Part shown: one piece after another, positions 15,001 through 23,566 of the stretch
Layout of the letters: each line of letters starts with the position of its first letter
How positions within the stretch are numbered: position 1 is the stretch's first letter
NCBI RefSeq assembly: GCF_040115645.1
Contig: NC_089550.1
Span: forward strand, 5,208,001 to 5,272,000
Origin: Euwallacea fornicatus
Lineage: Eukaryota; Arthropoda; Insecta; Coleoptera; Curculionidae
DNA length: 64,000 nt
Reading direction: 5' to 3'
Notes under the pieces: generated by a model
Seen by the model: the letters and a program-made list of their open reading frames with translations, nothing else
What the model was told of the DNA's origin: nothing
The model's database searches: none
Program-made: the position numbers and the translations under genes

Positions 15001-18000
15001 TTTTTGACGTTGACTTATTAACATCTGACCTTATAGGAAATCGTTCCTATACTGAATTAGCTTTTGAAAAATATACATTAATTCATGAATATTTATGCGC
15101 GAATTCTACGTAATTTCAAGGCTTGAGGCTCAAAATTTTATCGATGTATTATCGGTAACACGTTTTGCTAAAATCAGTGATTGAGATAGATTGGTTGAAA
15201 ATGTTTGCAGCGAGTATGGCACATGATGTGCCACGCTGATACTGAACGTTTGTGTCGATTCTTTCATAGAAATTGGTCAGAAAACTTATCACGATTGCCT
15301 TAAAACATCTTTCTGTGTGTCGCTCTCACTTTCTAAAAGAAATCAAATAAAGTGTCATGTTTGCAGCTCAGGTTGCAGATTTATACTTCGCATTTACGCC
15401 TAAATATGGCGCACTCGGGAGTTTTAATTATGCGATTTCTTTTGGGAATATGGCGCAAAACACTCAGGGGTCGAGGCAAAATACTTTCTAATGATACTTT
15501 ATTGTTCCATATTTTCCTTAGTTTATACAGTGATCCTGTGCCTTCCTCTTGAATTAGAATTTAGTTGTTGACTTGATAGTAAATCATCGCTCTTCGCAGG
15601 ATTACACTTGTTAAATCGTCGAAAACGGTCCCATTCAGCAGACGCAACAGATTTGCAACAGTTGTACAATTGTTCGAAATTCGTGACAAAATTGAGGCCA
15701 GCTCCCATTTAAATGTGTGTGAAGGGTAACGTATCATTCAGCATAAATTTCGACAGATGGACAAGTCCTGTTTGTGCTGAACACGTAGACTGAGTTGGGA
15801 TATCACATTCGGACTTGTGCAGGAATCAGACTATCTCGCTTTAACTGTCGAGTACAAACAAAAATAAAATCAGTCTATCTCTCGTTCATCAAAGTAGCCC
15901 TCCGGATCTCTTGAAACTTCTTTGGATTGAACAAATGGCAAATTTTCCGACTTTTTTGCTTCGTCTTGAATTTAAAGCGATTTCTAGATATTTGAGAGGA
16001 AATGTGATAGACAGACAATCGATAGAGGAAACTCGAGGCTTTTTTATGGAGCTGGACGCATTACTACATCTGTAATGGAAAAGTCACAATGTGCCCTCAA
16101 AATGAAATCACCGTCATTTTCGCCACTTGTAGATTTATTATTTTATGTTGCGATTTGCGAAATTGCTTGTAGCGCAAAATGATAGACCACGGCGTACTCT
16201 TGTTGCGTCTTAATAAATAAAATAATAATAAAAATAACGGAGTCGTTCCTGCCAAAAGCGAGCCGTGCAAGAGCAAAAACTTCTCAACTTTGGGAAATCC
16301 CCACAATTTCCCTGATTAACCGATTTCAACAACCAGGAATAGATTCTTGAAGCATCCCGGTGGCTCTTTATCCTCATAGCTTCGTCTCCATTAATGAAAG
16401 CTGGAGATTAGTGTCGCGGCACAACTAAAAGGAAGTTTGCATGTATCGACTTTCTCAGATTTTTCTCTTGCTACACACAAAAATGATGAGAAAGCACCAG
16501 GCTTCCTCTTCATCATCATTTATCATCTTTTCGAATGAGTCCCTGCGACAACTCGCATCCTTGATCGATCTGAAATTATAGTCGATAATAGGGTAAAAAG
16601 TGTGCATATTTTTGTTACATTTTCACGTCGAGAAGCAGGTAAAAATACGTTATATAGTGCATCTTACAATAAGTAGTGTAAGAGCTACAAGGAGGTCACT
16701 ACTTATATAACCAAAAAGATTTGATATTGCGTCAAAGGGCTTAACTTTTGTCCTTTAGTAGCTCTGAGACTCTAGAACATATCACTTCTACGTGAAGACG
16801 TTTTCAAAACTCTTCTCTGATGGCATCTGCTTTCAAATCTCAACTCATTTCAGTAATTAATGCAATAGAGTGCATTCGGTCGTTGGAAAAGCCGCCATCG
16901 CTCTTACGTTTTCTTCGTAAAAAAGAGGTTTAAGTTAATTGAGTCAATCGAAACATCAAAGTGAACGTTTAAGTTCGGCATGCCGTGCAATAGATGTTCC
17001 ACCCCTCATCTAATACAGTATACAAAAAAAATTCATTCAACCGTACTAATGGTTTTATCGCTCTCAGTATCTTGATTCAAGGATGTGGGTTAAAAATCGG
17101 CAGAACCATTCTCCAAGTAGAGGCAAAAAAAATTAAAAAAAAACGTTCTCTATGCCATCTTGAAGAACTCATGAATGGAGGGGAGGGGGAATCCACATTA
17201 AAATTGGTACCAACTTGAAATGCACCACTTCATTGTTCATTTTAGACGTTGTTGGTTTAGATCTAATTTTCATATGAAAAGAAGTAATGGATCTGGATGA
17301 TTTTCATATGAACACACTACATTATCGATTAAAAACTTTGGTAAAATAACCAAACGAAAACCCTAATTAATGCCTACGTTTAGTATTCGATGTAATTTAA
17401 TTTATTCGAATTAGTTTGTAGTTTATATTTAATTATAATCTATCCGTTATAGAAACAGATTGACGTCATCACACAAATAATACCCACTGTTGTCAAATGT
17501 GACATGATATACAGGGTTATTCACGCTATACGGCTCGGAATATTGTGGCCAAAATACGAGGTTTTCTAAAAATTTTTCTTTTGGGTTATATGGGGATCTA
17601 TTATGGCTACTTTTTAAAATTATTTTCATATTATACAGGGTGTCCCAAAAGTGCTAAAAGTATCAAAGTTGTGTTTTTTTAAATGGAACCCCTTGTATAT
17701 TGTTGCATTTTTGGATTCTCCGATCAAAATAAATGTGTGTTTTAATAAGGTTTACAATACCTAGCACTTACGGTTTTTGAAATAATTTAAATTTTGTAAA
17801 AATTTGGCCTAATTTTCATGTTTTAATCACTTAAGCAGTATTTAAGTTATGTAAGCGTAATTTACAGTGTAGTGTAATAATGGATCATACTTTATATCCC
17901 AATCATGAAAAACTTGCCAGCTTATACAGGGTGTGCAAAAATTAAAACTATTCAAATGAGGACTTTAAGTGGCTATAACTGGATTAATTTAAATGCAATG

Positions 18001-21000
18001 CCATATTTTTTAACTTACCAGGATATGTAGTTTTTAAATACCCATCGAATGGTACTAGGATGTTCATAGCTAAGTCTTCGCGTTTTTGCAGAATGCACTA
18101 AATAATGGCTCCTTGCGCCATTTGGCGTCTTTTAGTTCAAAGTTCTAAATCACATATCAAGTATAACATAAAACGGAAACAAAATATTTATTACAGATGT
18201 TCGAAATGTCGACCGTCCATTTCCAAACACTTACAAATTCTTTTTTCAAAACCACCGCTAATTCTGGACAACATTTGCGGAGTAACAGTTTCAAACGCGT
18301 CTCTTATACGTGTTTTCATATCCTGTGGAGTTGTTGGAGGCGTATTGTAGACAATTCCTTTTATGTATTAATCGGTAAAAACTAAAATGATCTTGACATT
18401 AGAGAGGATTTTTAGAGTAATAGAGAGTTTATGGGATTCGGGGTAGCTTAAATACCCAATCAGGGGATCGGTACCCATTAACAGGGTCAATCCACAGTTG
18501 GTAACTTTTTAAATCCTTAAACCGTATCTTGAGACAAAGGCAAAAATTGAGAATTTACGGGGAATTGCAGCTGTAAAGAATTTGACCAAATATGGATGAA
18601 TTTAGACCTTTGTCTTGATAAGGATAAAAGAGTGAAAGTTCCTTTATGCAGGGCAACCCTTACAGGAAGAAAATGGGTTCCCAACATATGGTCATCACGG
18701 ACATGATCGGACGGATTGCATAGGCATAGGCGTAGCCTGAGGGTACATTACACACTCTAGAAAAAAAGTACCTTTGCAGACTAAACTAAAAAATAAACTA
18801 AATTAACTATCTGATATTTTGAAATATCATAGGCAACTAGATACATTGGAACTTTGAACTAAAAGACGCCAAATGGCGCAAGGAGCCATTATTTAGTGCA
18901 TTCTGCAAAAACGCGAAGACTTAGCTATGAACATCCTAGTACCATTCGATGGGTGTTTAAAAACTACATATCCTGGTAAGTTAAAAAATATGGCATTGCA
19001 TTTAAATTAATCCAGTTATAGCCACTTAAAGTCCTCATTTGAATAGTTTTAATTTTTGCACACCCTGTATAAGCTGGCAAGTTTTTCATGATTGGGATAT
19101 AAAGTATGATCCATTATTACACTACACTGTAAATTACGCTTACATAACTTAAATACTGCTTAAGTGATTAAAACATGAAAATTAGGCCAAATTTTTACAA
19201 AATTTAAATTATTTCAAAAACCGTAAGTGCTAGGTATTGTAAACCTTATTAAAACACACATTTATTTTGATCGGAGAATCCAAAAATGCAACAATATACA
19301 AGGGGTTCCATTTAAAAAAACACAACTTTGATACTTTTAGCACTTTTGGGACACCCTGTATAATATGAAAATAATTTTAAAAAGTAGCCATAATAGATCC
19401 CCATATAACCCAAAAGAAAAATTTTTAGAAAACCTCGTATTTTGGCCACAATATTCCGAGCCGTATAGCGTGAATAACCCTGTATATGTGTTTCATAAAC
19501 ATGTCGAGAAATTTTTAAGGAAGGTAGAGCTCATAAAAACGAGTACTTAAAATAGAAAAAAGCTATGCCTGAAATCGCGTCCTTTCTATAATACAGGGTA
19601 TTTAATTTTTAATATATACAGGGTGTCCTCGAATTACGTGGCCAAAATAATACCGCAGATTGTTTGAGTGAAAATAAGTCGATTTAACTAAACTTCCCTC
19701 AGTCCAAAAGTTGATAATTATGGAGCTACAGGGTGTTAAAGTTGAAAAAAAAAATTACATTTTCTTTAATATCTTTCGATTTCTTTGCGTTAATTTCACA
19801 AAATTTCATATTTGAGGGTGTTTTAGGATACGAAATTCAAATTTATTAACGATTTAGTTGTTTCTTCTAGGGGGCGCCACAAGCGATCATTAGGACACAT
19901 TTAAATCTCTGTAACTTTTTCGTGCCACGGTGTATATTATTTTGGTATTTAAAAACCTTTTTCCCTACCTTTTATACTTAGAAAAGGTATACTTTATTGA
20001 CGTCGCTAGAAGCAACGGTTTTGGAGAAAAATGCATCTAAGCCTGATGATGCATGCAAATTACCTTAAAATTATTTTCCGTTAAAAAAAATTAAGTTTTT
20101 CAAAAATACTTATTAGTAAAGGTATAACAATAAGTTTTCAAAATCAGATATTATTTTGACTATTACAACGGCGAAGTCCATAAACTAACAGCATATCCAC
20201 CATTTCAGAATAAGTGAATTTATTGGCCATACTTATGGATATTTACAGGAACAAGAAGCGAAACTGACAAGAAAAACTGAGGGCTAAATAAAAAAACTGA
20301 CATTTGAGAAACAAATTCAAGTGTTAAAATGTCAATTAAAAACATAGCCAACTGAGTTATTTACTTAAAAGCGCCAACGCAAATATGCAGCGCATTAGAA
20401 TTATGCGTTTTTCTCCAAAACCGTTGCTTCTAGCGACGTCAATAAAGTATACCTTTTCTAAGTATAAAAGGTAGGGAAAAAGGTTTTTAAATACCAAAAT
20501 AATATACACCGTGGCACGAAAAAGTTACAGAGATTTAAATGTGTCCTAATGGTCGCTTGTGGCGCCCCCTAGAAGAAACAACTAAATCGTTAATAAATTT
20601 GAATTTCGTATCCTAAAACACCCTCAAATATGAAATTTCGTGAAATTAACTCAAAGAAATCGAAAGATATTAAAGAAAATGTGATTTTTTTTTCAACTTT
20701 AACACCCCTTTAACCCCCCTGTAGCTCCATAATTATCAACTTTTGGACTAAGGGAAGTTTAGTTAAATCGACTTATTTTCACTCAAACAATCTGCGGTAT
20801 TATTTTGGCCACGTAACTCGAGGACACCCTGTATATATATTTTAATATTTCAAAAATGATTTAAGATACGGATATAAAATTCGGGACACGCCATGGTGGG
20901 ATAAATGTGCACGTTCCTGAGTAAGCAGAATATTTCAATTTACACCAGTGGTGCGCTGTGCTGCCATTCAATACGATGTTTTTGATTAAAAAAATGGTAT

Positions 21001-23452
21001 ACCACTGACTTTTAATACCTATATTTTTTTCATAATATTCCATTCATTCTTAATAAGAAAAGACCTCTTAGTGTTTGATTGTTCAATTAGTCGTTTCCGA
21101 GATAAAAAAAACTATTTCTCATTCGTGTGCCTAACAATAAACCAGTATAGGTTTCAAGTGCGAATTTTTAGAATTATTTCGAAGAAATTAACTTTATTGT
21201 ATTTTAGTAGGGGTGAAGGACATGAAGGCAAACAATCTTATGTCCGTATTCAAAACCTTTGTTGAAATATAAAAAAACATTTAGTGAAAAATTAATGTTC
21301 GTGTATCTTTGAACGAAACGATTTTGGACCAAACTTTATTCGTTTTAAAAACTCGTTTTTATGAGCTCTACATCCGCTCAAAGTTTGTCGCTATATTATC
21401 AAACACCCTGTATACAGTCGCAATGGCACAAAGATAAAGCTAAATTTGTTAGTTGGCAACTATTCCTTGCCATTTGTCACGTCAGTTTGCTTTCATAATA
21501 AAGGGACTTTAGCTAGATATGAGGTGAACATTCGATTAACACGCATTCAAACACAATATTATATTTATTCGTATAATTCAGACGTCCCGATCTGCTACTC
21601 CTGAACTCAGCAAAACCTAATTGTGAACTCAATAAATCGCAGCATTGGTAATGACGTTTCCTAGTCATTCTTCTTGAATCTAAAGCAAAGATTAAGCAAT
21701 TATTTGATGGGAAAAATTCATATTTCGCGATTATGCAAAGCGCGCTTACTGTCTTATCAGCTACTAAAATGGTGCTGACTGGAAATTTGAATTTATCCTA
21801 ATTTAAGGTATGTCCGGATCATTTCATTAATTGGCAAGTGGAAGTTTCATATCTGATTTCTACGGGATTCCGTCCGGATTTAGGACTCGGAATCGTTATA
21901 TCATCGTTATATGTTTAAAGGTGGAGCTAACGAATCGAAAAGTTGGGTTAATGAATAAAAATTTCTTTAGGTGTAGCAAACGAGATTACTACGATAATTA
22001 AAAATTTACAAGAAAATCCTAACATCGCTTTAAAGTTGAGTTGGTAAATTTTCGTTTATACTCTGAATTGAGCCTTCTATAGGGATATTTTTAGTTTAGC
22101 CAATCAGCCAATCATATTATCGGTCAGGCACGGCTACGTCAACTATCGCATTTATTTAACAACATTCGCGCGCCTTCAATAATGCATAAGTCCAATATTT
22201 GACCTGACGGTGATTAGACTGTGATGGAACCGTGACCTGGCCGATGATATGAATCGCCCTTTATAGGGTCGATGAGAGCTTGAGTACACCTGCGTCTCCG
22301 AATATAATTTGTATTTGTTTTAGTGATTGTGGCTCGGAAGTGATAATGGCTCTCGGTGGTTCATTGCTCCCGAAATAAATGTTTAGAATTTTAATTGAGG
22401 GAAATAGCTCAACGTTCATCTCCCTGATTCGTGCGACAATTAATTAAGCAATATATTACAATATAAGGTAATTATTCTGACAATGTTGGTACCCCATGTT
22501 GATACATAACGCCCCATGTGGCGATATATTTCGTGAGTCCCGTAATCGGACCTATTGCCCGCTAATATCAAGCAATCCAAAGATCTGTCTCCCTCGTACA
22601 CATCTTTCTATCTTTTATTTACTTGGTATTTTATTGTTTATATAGTAGGTATGTGTATATGGTGTCCCAGAAACATTAGATCAAATTAATATAGCGCGCT
22701 AGCGGATGAAAACTCACACCTTTAACTCTTTTCCAGATATAAATTTTTTTAGTTCACTGACTGTTTCGACACATTTTTATTTAAGTTTTTCAATGCGCTG
22801 CCATGGCATGCAACGCAAGATCAAACATTAGTATCACAAGGACAAATATCCAGTTTTGCAGATGATAATGCCCTAAAAATGCCCCGTAAAGAAAACCTAC
22901 CTTTGGATCATGTAGATTGAATTGAATATGCAGTTAAATAAGGTTAACAGGAGATCGGCCACACTTAAATTGACCAAGAAGTAATTGGTAACTGTTCGCA
23001 TTCTACGATGAGCTGAAACAGAAAGATATGTTGTGAATTGCAAAATATGCATAATAGCCATTATTTACTAGGGGTGCGCTCGCGCGCGAGAGGGATAGGG
23101 GGAGATTATTTCTTACTCCATTAACTTTGTCATTCATTATTTTTTACTTTACATCCGCGTGTGAGTCACCTATAGGGGTGACATACCTCATAGGGGTGAT
23201 TCCATCATAGGGGCACATTCGCGTAATGTGATTGCTTTATTAGATACGAATATCTGAAGCGGAATTTTTACCTGTAACGATCCATATTACTATGCAATTT
23301 CCACAAGCTGCAACGAAAACCATGGTTCCAAATACACTAATCCATGCTGCTTGAATCCACCTTGGAAAATCCGGGTCTGTTTCGTTTTTCACGGGGTTGT
23401 CTTGCAACGTTCCATACTCCAAGTATTGTAGACTTGTGTTATACGGCCAACT
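1..23452 (-). CDS. TkR86C: Tachykinin/natalisin-type neuropeptide GPCR, partial gene (six exons, TM1 to TM5)
   Basis: Plasma-membrane G-protein-coupled receptor for a tachykinin-related or natalisin peptide. Coding join on the minus strand: 23272-23452, 22901-23012, 10756-10857, 10281-10415, 8518-8595, 1-53. Every junction is AG/GT and keeps frame (phase 1 once, then phase 2 four times). The joined protein shows TM1, the TM2 stretch NLSVADLL, WPFG in extracellular loop 1, a TM3 Cys, DRY at the end of TM3, PLHPRMSRR in loop 2, ASPCLLYS in TM4, CIMIWPD in loop 2 outside, and LVPM in TM5. From family knowledge, ASPCLLYS, the FNCIFN segment and YCTIxNFxAN fit TkR86C better than TkR99D. TM6, TM7 and the tail lie left of the window. 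The start-codon exon was not found. The assignment to TkR86C rather than another tachykinin-family receptor is inference; the receptor class is secure. Confidence 0.88.
3591..4874 (+). mobile_element. mariner element, mauritiana-type, DD34D, decayed
   Basis: A 1284-bp element flanked by TA at 3589-3590 and 4875-4876. The ends are inverted repeats: CCAGGTATACCGGTATGAA on the left and the complement of CCAGGTCTACCGGTATGAA on the right (one mismatch in 19). It carries one transposase frame. The CCAGGT start and the protein match the mauritiana subfamily typified by Mos1. It lies inside a receptor intron, in the opposite orientation to the receptor. Confidence 0.93.
3762..4868 (+). pseudogene. 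mariner transposase, broken by four nonsense codons
   Basis: Cut-and-paste transposase. From ATG 3762 one frame runs without any indel to Glu at 4794-4796, exactly 345 codons, the Mos1 length. It is broken by TAA 3780, TGA 4155, TAG 4347 and TAA 4416. It keeps the N-terminal helix-turn-helix region (FCFHLK, ESHRMLVEAY, WFQRF), the linker WVPHELNERQ, the first catalytic Asp (GDEK, 4227), the second (LLHDNAPAH, 4506) and the third (SPDLISWDYH, 4611). The last two are separated by 34 residues. The expected stop after QYFE reads TAT, so the frame runs on and ends at TAG 4866-4868, inside the right terminal repeat. Confidence 0.93.
6211..7782 (+). mobile_element. Tc1-type DNA transposon, DD34E
   Basis: A 1572-bp element between TA at 6209-6210 and 7783-7784. 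The left end CAGTCGTGGTTATAG and the right-end complement CAGTGATGGTCATAG begin inverted repeats of about 28 bp, continuing into AATAGCACACTT on both sides. It holds one decayed transposase gene. From 7543 to the right end is an AT-rich 3' region whose short open frame at 7552-7773 looks non-coding. Confidence 0.92.
6504..7542 (+). pseudogene. Tc1-type transposase, frameshifted
   Basis: Starts at ATG 6504 with a paired-type helix-turn-helix domain (MRKIIIRLKEEGKSITDIS), a basic region (GRKVTEREV) and a second helix-turn-helix (SARLVRRILQQHNLRG). TAG 6963 interrupts the frame. The same frame then gives the first catalytic Asp (WCDESKVN, 6984) and GGGSVMVWG. A frameshift near 7115-7125 moves to the frame reading HGIGPIYRIEGTMD, the second Asp (MPDNDSKH, 7249) and, after TGA 7288 in place of a probable Trp, DWPPQSPDLNPIEN with Glu at 7354. 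The spacing is DD34E. It ends at KGFSTKY, TGA 7540. Confidence 0.92.
8518..8595 (-). CDS. TkR86C: Receptor exon E: extracellular loop 2
   Basis: Acceptor TTTTTAG precedes 8595 and donor GTAAGTGG follows 8518. The 78 bp encode YRGSERVGCIMIWPDKQ, holding the loop-2 Cys expected to bond with the TM3 Cys and the WPD motif of tachykinin-type receptors, then GSKYDL and two bases of a Gly codon that exon F completes in frame. It is too short for standard ORF calling and was found by reading the frame between flanking exons. Confidence 0.87.
8596..10280 (-). other. Receptor intron between exons D and E
   Basis: A 1685-bp intron, GT at 10280 to AG at 8596. It has no transposon I can recognise. Its only notable structure is a short perfect hairpin at 10149-10175. 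The open frame at 9788-10048 has no recognisable domain and I treat it as non-coding. Confidence 0.7.
10149..10175. repeat. Perfect 12-bp hairpin in intron
   Basis: TTAAGTTTGTTT and its exact complement flank the 3-base loop AGC. It lies 106 bp downstream of receptor exon D on the minus strand. Function unknown; it may be the remains of a palindromic insertion. Confidence 0.7.
10281..10415 (-). CDS. TkR86C: Receptor exon D: end of DRY motif, loop 2 and TM4
   Basis: Acceptor TTTTATGTTTTAG precedes 10415 and donor GTAATCCC follows 10281. The 135 bp encode R-YLAIVRPLHPRMSRR, the G-protein-contacting second intracellular loop, then TM4 with IFIIW and ASPCLLYS, and TITHR leading outside. Only 340 bp of intron separate it from exon C. 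Confidence 0.93.
10756..10857 (-). CDS. TkR86C: Receptor exon C: extracellular loop 1 and TM3
   Basis: Acceptor CTTTTTTTCAG precedes 10857 and donor GTAAGTGG follows 10756. The 102 bp encode NWPFGTRYC, with the WPFG loop motif and the TM3 Cys that pairs with loop 2, then TISNFIANATVTASVFTLTG and ISCD plus two bases of Arg. DRY is completed by exon D. The usual Leu/Phe before Asp is Cys here. Confidence 0.92.
14363..14660. repeat. 130-bp tandem repeat, about 2.3 copies
   Basis: Unit 1 starts GTGAAGTTGTCGCTGA at 14363 and unit 2 starts GTGGAGTTGTCGCTGA at 14493, a 130-bp period. A third partial unit begins at GCTGCCGCCGAAGA near 14626 with about 24 bp missing. Each unit shares GTTTATGCAC or TTTTATGCAC and a GCATTTGTATT-like stretch. 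No coding content. Confidence 0.75.
14731..14991. mobile_element. Short non-autonomous element (MITE), GGCGATTCATA-type, copy 1
   Basis: About 260 bp with imperfect inverted ends: CGATTCATATTATCGGTCAG on the left and, as complement on the right, CGATTCGTATTATTGGTTCA. It shares ends and an internal TAATATTTGACCTG-like motif with the copy at 22107. No open frame. Superfamily not determined. Confidence 0.65.
16669..16708. repeat. 10-bp stem hairpin
   Basis: ATAAGTAGTG and its complement CACTACTTAT enclose a loop of about 20 bases inside the receptor intron. No other feature explains it. Confidence 0.5.
18191..18365 (-). pseudogene. Transposase C-terminal fragment in copy A
   Basis: On the minus strand this reads the last ~58 residues of the same transposase as at 24162-24671: KGIVYNTPPTTPQD, then a Thr-rich ETVTPQMLSR-like segment, ending in DGRHFEHL-like sequence. 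Similarity stops near 18370, where foreign sequence begins. No catalytic residue remains. It lies directly inside the left arm, as in copy B. Confidence 0.8.
18371..18848. other. Unrelated core sequence in copy A
   Basis: About 478 bp that replaces the transposase 5' part and has no counterpart in copy B. GAGTTTATGGGATTCGGGGT at 18425 resembles GAGTTATGGGATTCGGTGTA in the solo LTR (around 57238), so part of it may come from a related LTR. No open frame with recognisable content. Confidence 0.5.
19487..21412. mobile_element. Older foldback MITE interrupted by another foldback element
   Basis: The right end reads TACAGGGTGTTTGATA in complement at 21412. The left flank from about 19488 reads GTGTTTCATAAA, a degraded match that begins where copy A ends. 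About 36 bp inside both ends is a perfect 21-bp inverted match, 19524-19544 and 21351-21371, beginning GTAGAGCTCATAAAAACGAG. The 19617-20833 foldback is nested inside. Without it the element would be about 0.7 kb. No coding capacity. Left boundary uncertain because the terminal CAGG is not visible. Confidence 0.6.
19617..20833. mobile_element. Foldback element with ~425-bp arms, non-coding
   Basis: Arms 19617-20036 and 20403-20833 are inverted copies. The outer ends are TACAGGGTGTCCTCGA and its complement. The right arm is about 11 bp longer because of an expansion beside GGAGCTACAGGG. A second terminus-like motif, CTACAGGGTGTTAAAG, has its C 110 bp inside the outer C (19729 versus 19619). 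The 366-bp core (20037-20402) has no open frame. TA flanks fit a Tc1/mariner-type MITE. Confidence 0.85.
22107..22259. mobile_element. MITE, GGCGATTCATA-type, copy 2
   Basis: About 153 bp. The right-end complement reads GGGCGATTCATATCATCGGC and the left end CCAATCATATTATCGGTCAG. It shares AATATTTGACCTG with the copy at 14731. It lies 642 bp from receptor exon B, in the same intron as copy 1. Confidence 0.65.
22901..23012 (-). CDS. TkR86C: Receptor exon B: intracellular loop 1 and TM2
   Basis: Acceptor TTTCTGTTTCAG ends at 23013 and donor GTAGGTTT starts at 22900. The 112 bp complete an Ala codon with exon A, then encode HRRMRTVTNYF, the typical loop-1 and TM2 start of tachykinin receptors, and NLSVADLL with the conserved TM2 aspartate. 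It ends in MIQ plus two bases of Arg. The intron to exon A is only 259 bp. Confidence 0.9.
23013..23271 (-). other. Short receptor intron between exons A and B
   Basis: 259 bp, GT at 23271 to AG at 23013. It contains CGCTCGCGCGCGAG at 23080-23093 and three repeats of a TAGGGGTGA/TAGGGGCAC-like unit (23172-23214). No transposon. Confidence 0.8.
23272..23452 (-). CDS. TkR86C: Receptor exon A: extracellular N-terminus and TM1
   Basis: Acceptor TTGTTTCAG precedes AGT at 23452 and donor GTAAAAAT follows 23272. The 181 bp start in phase 0 and leave one base, so this is an internal exon and the apparent start further out is only an intronic TTG. It encodes a short extracellular segment with two N-glycosylation sequons (NTS, NET), then PRWIQAAW and TM1 (about residues 38-60, with the GN motif of TM1 in ACGNCIVIWIVT). 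The exon carrying the initiator Met must lie further right and was not recognised. Confidence 0.85.
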
Positions 23453-23566
23453 CTGAAACAAGAATGGTTAATAATAGCTATTTAGGTAACAAGTAAGGAC
23501 ATGCACAGTTTTGTGTAACGAGTGAGATTTATAAAAAATGGCATTTGCTAATGAGTTTTATATTAT

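Larger units (their letters stand above)
17508..19488 (-). mobile_element. Palindromic Tc1/mariner-type element with 638-bp arms (copy A)
   Basis: Two inverted arms, 17508-18145 and 18849-19486, each 638 bp with no net indel and, on my reading, nearly identical (I noticed one mismatch, in the GGTATTTAAAAAC segment). The outer ends read TATACAGGGTTATTCACGC and its complement. Inside each arm are two further terminus-like motifs, TATACAGGGTGTCCC (C at 17636) and TATACAGGGTGTGC (C at 17927). The core holds only the C-terminal part of a transposase (minus strand) and about 470 bp of unrelated sequence. It is the same family as the element at 23567. Confidence 0.9.
10858..22900 (-). other. Receptor intron between exons B and C (12 kb)
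   Basis: GT at 22900 to AG at 10858. It contains a 130-bp tandem repeat at 14363, MITE copies at 14731 and 22107, a hairpin at 16669, a 1.98-kb palindromic transposon at 17508, and a nested pair of foldback elements at 19487-21412. I see nothing recognisable at 10858-14362, 14992-17507 or 21413-22106; open frames there, such as 11629-11937 and 13431-13754 (minus), lack any domain or splice context. Confidence 0.75.

Noticed and set aside
17447..19550. Two copies of a 40-residue peptide beginning MKIILKSSHNRSPYNP as a gene pair
   Set aside because: Both are the same arm of an inverted repeat read in opposite directions, ending in the TACAGGG terminus.
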